From assembly GCA_905221605.1 (NCBI GenBank), contig CAJNDS010002547.1, positions 46,001 to 110,000 of the forward strand: 64,000 nt of DNA. The letters are read 5' to 3'. Both the position numbers and the translations under genes were made by a program. The DNA comes from Symbiodinium natans. Lineage: Eukaryota > Sar > Dinophyceae > Suessiales > Symbiodiniaceae. Below are positions 1-10,044 of the stretch, in pieces; positions within the stretch are counted from its first letter, which is position 1, and each line of letters starts with the position of its first letter. Below the pieces are notes generated by a model. It worked only from the letters and a program-made list of their open reading frames with translations. It ran no database searches and had not been told where the DNA came from.

Positions 1-283
1 CAAAGCCTAAACCCAAAACCCTGTTGGGGTAGTAGGGGTTTAGGGTTTAGGGTTTAAGGCTATCAACTCCGGACAGTTGGATGATGCTTCTGAAGGTAAC
101 AGTCTCCCAGCCGTGCTACACTCCTGCAGCAGTTGGGTCCGTCTTAGAGTTTCAGGTCTAGGGTTTAGGTTTAGGGTTTAGGGTGTAGGGTGAGGGGTTT
201 CAGTCCGAAGCCCCAAACCCGAAATGCACACCCCGAAGCTATCCAAAACCCTAAACCCTAAACCCTAAACCCAAAACCCCTCA

Positions 284-379
284 ATGTGCTAGGGCCCACG
301 GCAGCATGAAGAAGAGTGGGAGGAGGGCAATCAAGGCGCTGAACTGGGCAGTGGGTACGCGTAGGACTTCCGGGCTTGC
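284..379 (-). CDS. Possible exon, membrane-segment-like
   Basis: Thirty-two open minus-strand codons fill the island between two telomere-like arrays. The frame includes FSALIALLPLFFMLPWALA, a hydrophobic stretch long enough for one membrane helix. An AG precedes it (cgcaag). The downstream edge is not a clear GT, so the low-coordinate limit is uncertain. A plus-strand frame is also open. Family not recognised. Confidence 0.35.
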
Positions 380-1164
380 GGGTTTAGGGTTTAGGGTTTA
401 GGGTTTAAGGTTTAGGTTTCAGGGTCTAGGGTAAACCCTAAACCCTAAACCCTAAACCCTAAACCCTAAAGGGTAAACCCTAAACCCTAAACCCTAAACC
501 CTAAACCCCAAACCCGAAACCCTAAACCCTACGTAAACCCTGTCTTGGGTTTCGGGGTTGGCCGTTGCAGCATAGGCTCAGGCAAGTTTGCAGATTCAAT
601 CTCAGGGCCCCTGAGGCGCTTGGGGTTTTAGGGTTTAAGGGCTTTGGGGCTTTGGGGTTTTAGGGCTTTAGAGGTTTCAGGGTTTTAGGGTTTTCGGGCT
701 TCAGGGCTTCAGGGTTTAGACTTTGGCTTGGGTTCCAAGGGAGGTTGGGGCTTTCCTGGCCTAGGAGACGGCCTTCTGCCTTCTAGGGAGGGTTGCGACC
801 GCTAGGCACGCTGCCACTCCAACAAACCCGGAGGAAATGTCAAAGCTTTCGGGTTTAGGGTTTAAGTTTGAGGGTTCCCAGATACGCAAAGCCGAACATG
901 GTGGAAGGTTCAGCTAAGGCGAAGCAGAAATCTACTCGCGCCCGAAACCCTTTTTGTTTCGAGGAGTCTCCCCTAAAAGCCCTACATAAACCCTAAATCC
1001 TGAAAGGACCTCCGATACATACGCTCACCAAGACTCATAAGGAATCAAATACTTTATATAATAGTATAATGTAATACAGTAAAATAGTATAATGCCATGG
1101 TTTAGTGTTCAGGGTTCAGGGTTCAGGGTTTAGGGTACAGCCATACTTCAAGTAACCTCAAATT
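380..1164. other. Telomere-like arrays with weak exon-like islands
   Basis: Arrays at 383-535 switch strand twice (TTTAGGG, then CCCTAAA from about 434). Islands at about 545-615 and 765-855 have open minus frames, the second containing SGFVGVAACLAVATL. An AT-rich patch lies at 1040-1095. Nothing else could be called. Confidence 0.5.
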
Positions 1165-1260
1165 CTAAAGTTCTGGGGCAGACGCGGCGTAGTCACTGCG
1201 CCAGCTCTCCGGCAGCAGAACAACAATGATGCCGATCCTGCAGAACGCAAGGGGTGGCTG
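1165..1260 (-). CDS. Possible exon, hydrophobic then charged
   Basis: Thirty-one minus codons read QPPLAFCRIGIIVVLLPES followed by a polar tail, then TAG. The hydrophobic part could be a short membrane segment. The TAG may be a real C-terminus, because no GT donor is evident just before it. Codons favour C or G at third positions. Family unknown. Confidence 0.4.
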   Translation of the reverse strand, partial: QPPLAFCRIGIIVVLLPESWRSDYAASAPEL

Positions 1261-2540
1261 AGTTAAAGTTTTCGGGTTGAGGCTCTATATTTGAAGGCTC
1301 ACGGCTATAAGTAGGCTTAGGGGCCAAATACAAATATATATGTATATATATATATATATCGTATATATATATATATACATACATTTATATAGAGAGGCTC
1401 GCAACAATTTCTACAAAGCTCTTGGCGCTTGCAGTACATGGGGTCCGACCTACAAAGCCTAGAGCCAATTCATCGCCGGAAGCTACCCTCCTGAAACCTT
1501 CATGCCCTTCATAAAGCCCTCTAAACCTCAACTCACTGGACAGCAAAAGGAAAATTCCCACCCCCCCCCCCCCCCCCCCTCCCCGCCACCCCCAAAAACC
1601 AAAAACAAAAAAACTAACCCTAAAACCCAAGTCTAAACCCCCAATGCCTTCAACCCCTAGCCCACAAGGAAGAGGGAAGTTCACGAAAAAACACCCACCT
1701 AAACCCCAAACCCCCAAACCCCTAAACCCCCTAAACCTCCCCAAGCCTCCCGAAAGCCCAAGGAAAGTAAGGAAGTTCTCACGCCACGTCTTCGCACAAC
1801 CGCAAGCCTAACCAGCAAACATGTGTAAGCTTTGGGCTTAGGGCTCATACCGAAGGCAAGCCATAGCCCTCAAGAGCCGACTGCCTTGGTACGTTTCGCG
1901 CTTAGGTTTTGCCAGTAGCACCCTTGTTCCCTAAACCTTACACCCTAAACCCTAAACCCTAAACCCTAAACCCTAAACCCTAACCCCTAACCCCTAACCC
2001 CTAAACCCTAAACCCTAAACCCTAAACCTCTAAACCCATAAACCCTGATATGTAACTTATAAATCCAAATAGGCAGACCTGAACCTTACACCCTACTTCA
2101 ACCCCAACCTTAAACCCCTGGGTTTTAACGTACTAACCCTAAACCCTAAACCCTAAACCCTGCTTCCAGTATGGGCTACACCCCAAACCCTAAACCCTAA
2201 ACCCCAAACCCCAAACCCCAAACCCCAAACCCTAAACCCTAAACCCTAAACCCTAAACCCTAAACCCTAAACCCTAAACCCTAAACCCTACAGGCCCCAG
2301 GCTTGGCTAAACCACCTAAGCGAAGCCCCCAAGCCCCGAAGCTAGACGCAGACGCGCATGTCCAAGCTCCACGCCCTGAAATGAGCAGAGCCACAGTTTA
2401 GGGTTTAGGGTTTAGGGTTTAGGGTTTAGGGTTTAATTAGGGTTTAGGGTTTAGGGTTTGGGGTTTAGGGATTTAGGGTTAAGTTGCGGTAGACCCTAAC
2501 CCTACTACCCCAAATCCCTAAACTTATGAGACCCTTAACC
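1261..2540. other. Repeats, AT tract and two possible exon islands
   Basis: Holds an (AT)n tract (about 1337-1384), a C run (1559-1579) and CCCTAAA arrays (1939-2040, 2126-2291, with CCCCAAA variants). Minus frames are open at 1400-1500 (includes SGDELALGFVGRTPC) and about 2300-2390, where catttcag could be an acceptor. Confidence 0.45.
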
Positions 2541-2645
2541 TGGGATGTTCCCCCTTATGCTTGCAGTCCTTGACAGGGTTTGATAGTACCCCCCCCCCTA
2601 TGATAATCCCGCTTAAGGACTGTTCGTATAAGGGCGAACATCCCA
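2541..2645. mobile_element. Foldback element, family B copy 1
   Basis: The left arm from 2542 (GGGATGTTCCCCCTTATG) pairs imperfectly with the right arm ending CGAACATCCC at 2644, around a C-rich centre. The right half recurs at 49876-49926, and similar foldbacks lie at 4028-4103 and 28060-28147. This is a small non-coding, MITE-like hairpin; target duplications were not resolved. Confidence 0.55.
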
Positions 2646-4027
2646 ACCCTTATCCCGAAACCCTAAACCCTAAACCCTAAACCTCCCTGAGGAACCCTGA
2701 GACCCTAAACCCTAAACCCCCAAAACCCCCCAAAAGCCCATGCTTTCCCTCCCCAGGACCGGCCATAGAGCCACCCACGAAGATCGGCTGTGCCAGGGCG
2801 TTGGGTCGGCGAAGCACGTTTCGGCTGGCGCCTCTTCGAGGTCTTCAGGAGCCTTTAGGGCTTAGGGCTTCGGGCTCAAACCCTAAACCCTAGACCCTAA
2901 ACCCTAAACCCTAAACCCTAAATCCTAAACCCTAAACCCTAAGCCCTAAGCCCTAAGGGTCAGGGTCCCAGTGGTTAGGGTTGTGCCGGGCGCCCGGCTG
3001 TGACATGTTGGCCCTTTGAAGCCTGCACAAAGAGGTTCCTCGAGCTGTGGGGACTCTGGGCCTTAGTGGCTCGGCGTCTCAAGCTACTAAACCCTGCACC
3101 CTAAAACCCCTCAAAAGCCCCAAAAGCCCTAAAAAGCCCAAAAAACCCAAAAGCCCCAAAAACCCTAGAGTCCCTAAACGAAAACCCAAAAGACCCAAAA
3201 CCCTGAAAACCCCCCAAGACCCCTTAGAAAAGAAACAAGAGACCCAAAAAACACCCAAAGCCCCAAAGCCCCAAAGCCCCAAAGCCCCAAAGCCCCAAAG
3301 CCCCAAAGCCCACCCCTCTCTGGGCATCCCAACCGTGCTGCACATGTCATGCGGGCTTCGGGTTTCGGGTTTCGGGGTTTAGGGTTTAGGGCTTTAGGGT
3401 TTTGGAGCTTAGGGTTCTAGGGTCTCAGAGTCTTAGGGTTTTAGGGCTTTAGGGTTTTTGGGTTTTCAGGTTTGGGGCTTCGGGGCTTCTCTTATACGGC
3501 GCAACGGATTGGTTGCCCAAAACGGATCTCTTATATAGAGAATCCCCCCCCCCAACACCCACACATGAACCCTATTCGTTAATTTCCCGAAATGTCCTAC
3601 GACGGTTCGCTAGTGCAACTCCGATAAGGGTTTAGGGTTTAGGGTTTCGGGTTTCGGCTTTAGGGTCCGCACCTCAAGCGCGGCCACAAAGAGCCTTGGA
3701 AGGCGTCGCTGTTTGGGACTGAGAAGCCTAAACCCTAAACCTGAACCCTGAACCCTGAACCCTGAACCCTGAACCCTGAACCCTGAACCCTGAACCCTAA
3801 ACCCTAAACCCTAAAACCTGAACCCTAAACCCTATACCCTAAACCCTAAACCCTAAACCCTAAGCCAAACCCAAACCCCCTAACCCCTTGCCCCTTGCCC
3901 CAAACCCTAAACCCCAGACAGCAAACATCCATGATAAGGCCCCTTGGAGGGCCTCGAAGTACAACCCCGATGATACGACCAAACATGAAACGCGCAAAAA
4001 AGGTTCGGGCTTAGTAGGGGTCCGGGT
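2646..4027. other. Variant repeat blocks and one exon-like island
   Basis: An island at 2755-2855 has a 40-codon minus frame (includes APEDLEEAPAETCFADP). Blocks of CCCCAAAG (3255-3310) and CCCTGAA (3741-3793) are locally uniform variants. The islands at 3490-3700 give ambiguous frames on both strands. Confidence 0.4.
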
Positions 4028-4103
4028 TGGGATGTTCCTAGGGATTATAATAGGGGGTACTGTACGATATTCCCCATTAAGGGCTATCAGGGGGCACATC
4101 CCC
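4028..4103. mobile_element. Foldback element, family B copy 2
   Basis: Begins TTGGGATGTTCC and ends GGGGCACATCCCC, arms in inverted orientation, with the same terminal theme as the copies at 2541 and 28060. The pairing is weaker than in those two. Confidence 0.4.
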
Positions 4104-4295
4104 TGGTCCAGGTTTCAGGACAGCAGGGGGACGTGTTCTTGCGCACACACCAATTTTCCCGTGCAGGAGCGTTCCTAAAAAGCAGCTGCAAGCAGCCGAA
4201 GCCTTCAGCAGCAGTGCGCAAGCATGTGCCGCGCAAGGCTCCATCCTAAACAGCGAAACTTGTCTCAATGCAACAGGCCATTGAACCGAAGCCAT
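4104..4295. other. Island open on both strands
   Basis: About 190 bp lacks stops in a plus frame (from ccgtgcag, includes KKQLQAAEAFSSSAQA) and in a minus frame starting ATG at 4295 (MASVQWPVALRQVSLFRME). One is probably coding, but the strand cannot be chosen by eye. Confidence 0.35.
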
Positions 4296-4407
4296 CTAGG
4301 TTGCCCAGTAACCTAGGATGAAAAAGGGTGCCCTTTTTGCTTAAAGGTATTTATAAGGGAACCTAAACCTACCAAAAAGGGAATAAGGGTACTACTGGGC
4401 ATCCTAG
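4296..4407. mobile_element. Foldback element, family C copy 1
   Basis: CTAGGTTGCCCAGTA at the left pairs with TACTGGGCATCCTAG at the right with one mismatch in 15. Inside are GGGTGCCCTTTTTGCTTAAAGG and a telomere-like seed (cctaaaccta). Copies lie at 4872-5000 and, interrupted, at 48865-49066. Confidence 0.6.
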
Positions 4408-4871
4408 CCATAGAAGCCTGTGCTTGCTCAACTCCGTTTAGGAGGCAAGACTGAGGTGGTGTCGTACTCATGGCTGGTGATCGCGAAAGCCCCTCACAGC
4501 ATCCTTCTTGGAAGCTCTAAACCCCAAACCCCCCCGGAGCTCTAAAACCCTAAACCCTAAACCCCAAACCCCAAACCCTAAACCCTAAACCGCGGAACCA
4601 AGCTCCGTCAGCCCTTGACGGCACCGAAAGAAACAGCTTACACCCAGCAGAAATGAAGCCTGAAAGTTCAGAGAAAAAGGATTACGCGTCTTTGGAGGGG
4701 GTATATGGGTACGCTCCCCCTCCCCCAACCCCCAACACCACTTTCTGGCAAAGACCCACTTGAACCCTACAAGGGTTGTGGCACGGGGTTTTAGAACCCA
4801 TCTGGTCACCAAGGTACGTCTGGGGTTTTGGGTTTTTGGTTTAGATTGTAGGGTTTAGGTGCGAACACAAA

Positions 4872-5000
4872 CTAGGTTGCCCATTCACCTAGGAATTTAA
4901 GGGTACACTTTTTGCTTAAAGGGGGTTTTTAGGGAACCTACACCTCCCCCCCACCCCCCTTCCCCAAAAAAGGAAATATGGGCACCACTGGGCATCCTAG
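4872..5000. mobile_element. Foldback element, family C copy 2
   Basis: Same ends and internal order as the copy 570 bp upstream: CTAGGTTGCCCA at left, CACTGGGCATCCTAG at right, with TTTTTGCTTAAAGG inside and a C-rich insertion in the middle. Confidence 0.6.
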
Positions 5001-6542
5001 CAAAGAATCTTCAGGCTCAAACCCTAAACCCTAAACCCTAAACCCTAAACCCTAAACCCTATAACCCTACACACCAAACAGGCTTGAAGGTCCAGGGGGA
5101 GCTCTTCTTTGGAAGACGCTCTCCTCCTCGGCCGTTGGCTCCACGGAAAATGGGGCCGAGAGCCCAAGCTATACGGCGCTCTCGCTTGACATAGGGTTTA
5201 GGGTTTAGGGTTTAGGGTTTAGGGTTTAGGGTTTAGGGTTTAGGGTTTAGGGTTTAGGGTTTAGGGTTTAGGGTTTAGGGTTTGGGGCCTTAGTCAGCAG
5301 GAGCTCCGTGCGCCGCTGTTGTCAAAGACTCCCACAACGAGATGTGGCAGCTAGGGTCTCTAGGAAGTGGCTGCTAGGGTTTAGGGTTTAGGGTTTAGGG
5401 TTTAGGGTTTAGGGTTTAGGGTTTGGGGTTTGGGGTTTGGGGTTTGGGGTTTGGGGTTTGGGGTTTGGGGTTTGGGGTTTGGGGTTTGGGGTTTGGGGTT
5501 TGGGGTTTAGGGTTAGGGTGTAATTAGGGTTTAGGGTGTAGAGTTTAGGGTTTAGGAAAATAGGAGGCTTAGGTCCACAATCCCGGACCACGTCATGTTT
5601 AGGGATTCTGTATTAAGGGTTTATCTGAAACGTGGCTTTGTTGGTGTGCCTTAGCGTACATATGGAATATTAGGGTTTAGGGTTTAGGGTTTAGGGCTTA
5701 GAGGCTTAGGGCTTAAGGTTTAGGGTTTAGGTACGCCATATGGTCTATGTAGGGCCATGGTGTTGGGGTGCGCGGGAAGAGAGGCTTGTGGGAAATCGAG
5801 AACTTGTGGGATTTTGCCCTTTGGCTGCAGCTGTGGCTGCTCTACACCTCCCTGGTGTGTGCAACCTCTTCAATCACCGCCTTCCCTTCGGCTTCCAGCG
5901 GTTCCTGAAGGGACAAGACATGACAAGACCCCTACACCCCTAGAACCCACAATGCTGAGCCCTAAGCGCAATATCGGGGCCTGAATAGTTAGTTATAGTA
6001 TAATGGAAAAGGGAGCACAAGGGAAGACTCTTAGTAACTATTCCGCCCTAAACCCTAAACCCTAAACCCTAAACCCAAAACCCTAAACCCTAAACCCTAA
6101 ACCCCTATGTAAGGCGGCAGGAAGGATGGGGATGCATTTGTTTCAGCTCATAGTCGGGGGAGGTTCGAGTTTAGCTGCGACCTCACTGATGCTGCACACA
6201 CAAGGAGCCCTAAACCCTAAACCCTAAGCCCTGAACCCTAGAAGCCCTGTTTCTGGACTATATTACCACTCCAGACAGGGCACAAAGGTACTACTTGGCA
6301 TCGTAGAAACCTAAACCCTCGACCCTTTCTCTCAGGCGCTGAGAAGAGTATGTGGCCGTTCCCCAGAATAGAGGTACCCCGAATATGCCCCAAAATACTA
6401 CAATCCTTACTAAGGGAACTCCACAAAAGTGTACCTGTTTTTCGGAAACTCCCATGTGCGTACTACGTACCATAGGTTTAGGGGCTTAGGGTTTAGGGTT
6501 TAGGGTTTAGGGTTTAGGGTTTAGGGGGTTTAGGGGCTTAGG
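5001..6542. repeat. Telomere-like arrays, TTTGGGG block, ambiguous islands
   Basis: TTTAGGG runs at 5190-5283. At 5379-5420 TTTAGGG changes abruptly to a uniform TTTGGGG block (about 5420-5506). Islands at 5090-5185, 5290-5370, 5755-5940 and 6150-6205 have open frames on both strands. The island at 5980-6043 contains a short inverted repeat (gaatagtta/taactattc). Confidence 0.6.
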
Positions 6543-6623
6543 GTCGGCGGGCATGCGCCAGGGCACGCCATCCAGAGGGATGTAGTCTCGGCTGTCGCGC
6601 TTCTCCACGAAGAAGGAGAAGCT
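6543..6623 (-). CDS. Predicted exon, polar protein segment
   Basis: After ttctgccag the minus strand reads 27 codons including FFVEKRDSRDYIPLDGVPW. Nearly all third positions are C or G and the composition is that of a folded soluble domain. No GT follows; a GA or GC donor near 6543 would be needed, so that end is uncertain. Family not recognised. Confidence 0.5.
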
Positions 6624-7344
6624 CTGGCAGAAGGTTCAAAGCTCCATTGCAAGGAGTAGGGTTTAGGGTTTAGGGGTTAGGGTTTAGGGTTTTAGGGTTT
6701 AGGGTTTAGGGTACACACCCAAGATAAGGCTCGAATAGGGCGATTAGTTGAGGGCTGTGTGGGCCTAACTTTGGATAAGGGAATGAGATCATTCCCTCAT
6801 GCCTGAATACGCATCTGACAACTGAACCTTGCAAACCTTGTGCACTGCACCTCGCATGCATGCCTGAGATATAGATGCTGCACGTGAGCCCTCAACCCTA
6901 AACCCTAAACCCAAGCTAAGAATCAGATAAGTTGAGGGTTTAGGGTTTAGGGTTCAGGGTTTAGGGTTTAGGGGTTAGCGGCGTTTAGCGTTTAGGGTTT
7001 AGGCCTTGGGGTAGATATTTGGGGTTTTACGATCATCGGGGATCCCTATTATAAACCCCCAAATAGTAGGATCCCCTTATAAAAAGGACCCCAATAAGGT
7101 ACCCCCAATATCGCAAACCCCCAATTCAGCCGAGCTCGAGCAAATAACAAACAGAGCCCTGCAACCCCGGAGCCACTAGGGGTGGAAAGGGTTGAGGGCG
7201 CAGGGGGCGGGGGGGGGGGGGGGGGGGGGAGTGGTGCAACCAGGGTTTAGGGTTTAGGGTTTAACGCTTTGGGTTTAGGGTTTGGGGTTCAGGGTTTAAG
7301 GTTTAGGGTTTAGGGTTTAGGGTTTAGGGTTTAGGGTTTAGGTT
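6624..7344. other. Arrays plus family D foldback and G tract
   Basis: Contains TTTAGGG arrays (6657-6712, 7242-7345), an island of plain sequence (6713-6900), the family D foldback (7021-7120) and a G run at 7206-7229. No coding frame was preferred. Confidence 0.5.
7021..7120. mobile_element. Foldback element, family D copy 1
   Basis: GGGGTTTTACGAT at left pairs with an inverted GCGATATTGGGGGT-type arm at right. The right half (accccCAAATAGTAGGATccc to GGTACCCCCAATATCG) matches 39170-39232 in opposite orientation, so this is a dispersed family. Confidence 0.5.
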
Positions 7345-7437
7345 TGCCAGAGCCACCCGACTGGACTTCTTCATGAAGTCCCCGATTCCCTGACTGGTCT
7401 CCTCAGGCTTTGTTGAAGTCTCTCGGAACTTTGTATG
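7345..7437 (-). CDS. Predicted exon, charged segment
   Basis: Thirty-one open minus codons include SQGIGDFMKKSSRVALA. An internal acceptor (caacaaag) could start the exon at PEETSQ instead. It is rich in Lys, Glu, Ser and Thr, and flanked by TTTAGGG arrays on both sides. Family unknown. Confidence 0.4.
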
Positions 7438-8590
7438 TAAGCAGTCAGGGTTTAGGGTTTAGGGTTTAGGGTTTAGGGTCTAGGGTTTAGGGTTTAGGGT
7501 TTAGGGTTTAGGGTTTAGGGTTTAGGGTTTGGGGTTTAGGGTTTAGGGTTTTGGGTTCAGGGTTGAGGGTTTAGGGTTTAGGGTTTATGGTTTAGATTTT
7601 AGGGTTTGGGGTTTAGGGTTTAGCGTGCTTGAGTTAGGCTACAAGGTTGCCTTTTTTGTTCATAGGCGAACAGAAACATCGAAACATGACTGTACCTATG
7701 CCTCGACTGTTCACCTACTTTTACCTTCCTGCACCCTTATGTGCCAAGTCAAATTCACAGTTCAGAGGGAATGGGCTGGGCAGTTTTGAGATTTTGGGGT
7801 TTTAGGTGTGAGTATTGTGATTTGAGGCTTCTCATGACCCTTCATAGTGCTACGTACTAGTACGAATTGTCACCTGAACACTAACACCAACACGCACACG
7901 CATACGAATGCTAGCATATTAGAAGCACAATCATATGACAACTGTGAGAATTCTGCTGACGCGCTCATTTCAGTCGCTAATTTTCTTTCATGTTCTCCTT
8001 GTACCTGTGTTCTGTGTGAACCCAAATGAAGCCAGAATGCCACAATAAATTAAACATCGGGTCAAAGAAAGCTCATCTGCACGGCTTTGCGCATGTTTCT
8101 ATTCCGCGCGTTTGATCTTAGCAAATCTTCCAAGATTCAGAAAGGCTTGTTCGATTCATGGTTAAAGTTACGATTTCTTGGTGGCGTTTTCATGCTCACC
8201 AACTTTGCCCAAAGGCTCCAGATGAATTTGGTGTGAAGCGATTACAAACAGTGTAACCGCAAGCAAACTCACAGGCCAAAATTCATGGGCGTGGGGGTTT
8301 AGGGTTTAAGGTTTGCTTCGTTTTGCTGAAACACCCCCCCCCCCCCAAAAAAAAAAAAAAAAAAAACATAAATAATAATAATGATAAAAGACAATCATCC
8401 CTGTATGACCCTTATGAGGAAGAAAATGGTTCATCTGCTTTTTTGTGGGGAGAGGGGGGAAGGGTAAACCCTAAACTCTAAACCCTAAGCCCCAAACCCC
8501 AACCCCCCCCCCCCCCCCCTAAACCCTAAACCCTAAACTCCGAAACCCTATACCCTCAAACCCTAAACCCTAAACCCTCAAACCCTAAAC
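7438..8590. other. Non-telomeric unique stretch between arrays
   Basis: 7640-8300 is the longest plain stretch of the first 13 kb and has a lower GC content. Short frames exist on both strands, none convincing. C runs followed by A runs sit at 8334-8366 and a C run at 8502-8518. Confidence 0.4.
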
Positions 8591-8670
8591 CCGAGTTCAC
8601 TCCAAGATTCCACCAGAGAATCGGCGAAGTCGCCCGTGGCGTCGCGCACCCGGTCCGCCAGGGAGTGCTC
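8591..8670 (-). CDS. Predicted exon with telomere-type donor
   Basis: The acceptor is ccctgag. Twenty-six codons follow (EHSLADRVRDATGDFADSL and on), then GG and the donor GTTTAGGG supplied by the adjacent CCCTAAA array. Acidic and helical-looking, with strong C/G third positions. It starts in phase 0, like the exons upstream at 9087-9626. Confidence 0.55.
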
Positions 8671-9086
8671 CTCAGGGTTTAGGGTTTAGGGTTTAGGGTT
8701 TAGGGTTTAGGGTTTAGGGTTTAGGGTTTAGGGTTTAGGGGGTTTCGGGGTTTAGGGGATCTCGGGGTTTGGGGGATTTCGGGGTTTGGGGTTTGAGTTT
8801 TTAATTAGGAGTTTAGGGGTTTGAGGGTTTTAGGGGTCAGGGGGGAATATATAGGGTTTAGGGATTTAGAAGTGTCGGGGCATTTGGGGTTTAGAGGGTT
8901 GGGAGTTTAAGGTTGTTTATGGTCCCCAACCCCTAAACCCTGTACCCTATAGGGTCCCTGGACTTCAAGGGCTTAGGTGGAAGTCCTGTACACTCTTTGG
9001 GTTTAGGGTTTAGGGTTTAGGGTTTAGGGTTTCGGGTTTCGGGTTTAGGGTTTAGGGCTTGGGGCTTGGGGTTTAGAGCTTGGGGT

Positions 9087-9152
9087 GGTCGGTTTCGGAA
9101 GCCCCCCGTCCGAAAAGGGCGGGATGAAGAAATCCTCCTCCAGGTCCTTCTC
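9087..9152 (-). CDS. Predicted exon, acidic loop
   Basis: The acceptor is ccaccgccag. The phase-0 frame reads EKDLEEDFFIPPFSDGG, with almost every third base C or G. The donor is not obvious, so the low edge is arbitrary. It follows the phase-0 end of the exon at 9555-9626, so it may continue the same protein as a cytosolic loop. Confidence 0.5.
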
Positions 9153-9554
9153 CTGGCGGTGGCCAGAGGTATGAAGGTTTAGGGTTTAGGGATTAGGGTT
9201 TAGGATATAGGGTATAGGGTTTAGGGTTTAGGGTCTCGGGTCTAGGTTTAGGGTTTAGGGTTTAGGGTTTAGGGTTTAGGGTTTAGGGTTTAGGGAGGGT
9301 TTAGGGTCTAGGGTTTCGGGTTTAAGGTGTGGGGAGGTTCATCACGGCTATCCTTTCCAAACCCTCCCTTAGTCCTGGGGTCCAGAGAACTTGGGGAGTA
9401 AGGATCATCGGACGACCCTACAAGCAGGTAGGATTCCAGTAGCTTGAAGTAGTGTGCACTATAGGGGTTCAAAAAGGGAGGAGGGTTCAAGGGGGTTTAG
9501 GGTTTAGGGTTTAGGGTTTAGGGTTTGGGGTTCCCTTAGCCCTAAACCCTAAAC

Positions 9555-9626
9555 CCTGACTTCCCCAACAATCGTGGAGATACAAGCTAAGGGTGTCATG
9601 TTGCCGGCGAGAAAAGCAAAGCCAAC
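9555..9626 (-). CDS. Predicted exon, membrane-segment-like
   Basis: Exactly 24 codons lie between gtgag and GTTTAGGG: VGFAFLAGNMTPLACISTI and on. Small and hydrophobic residues suggest a transmembrane helix. Both edges are phase 0, matching the neighbours at 9970-10044 and 9087-9152. The donor is the repeat itself. Confidence 0.5.
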
Positions 9627-9969
9627 CTCACCGTACTATTCGCAAAGTAAGCAAGCAAAGTTGTCAATCATACCTCCTGGTTCTGATAGCTTTAGGGTTG
9701 CTACGGTTTAGGGTTTAGGGTTTGAGGAAAGCTCTTTGACTGTCACTCGAGACAACAAACGAGGGCTCAACGCCAATGTCCTATGCTTGCCGATTGGGCA
9801 ATAGGGGGGAGTGGAGGAAGCTCCCTGCAATCCCTCCGCTACCCAAAGGCAGTGCGATTGAAAGTACAGAGGGGAGGAAGCTTCCGCTAAACCCTAAAGC
9901 CTACAGCCTAAAGCCTACAGCCTAAAGCCTAAACCCTAAAGCCTAAACCCTAAACCCTAAACCCTAAAC

Positions 9970-10044
9970 CCTAAGCCCTGCTGTGATGGCCAAGCTTCCA
10001 CCCGCGCCGGATACTTGTATATCAAGGCCAGCTGCACCAACGAC
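9970..10044 (-). CDS. Predicted exon, phase 0-0
   Basis: Exactly 25 codons lie between ccctcccag and GTTTAGGG, including LDIQVSGAGGSLAITAG. A plus-strand frame in the same island is equally clean (includes STRAGYLYIKASCTNDLGG), so strand choice rests on phase agreement with the exons at 11434 and 9555. Confidence 0.4.

Noticed and set aside
1932-2095. aaccttacaccc direct repeat as a target duplication around the 1.94-2.04 kb array
   Set aside because: The repeated word is itself telomere-like and could arise by chance.
5409-5591. Leu-Asn-Pro-Lys-Pro and Gly-Phe-Arg-Val repeat proteins
   Set aside because: These frames are translations of variant heptamers and occur wherever a variant removes the regular stop. 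Not genes.
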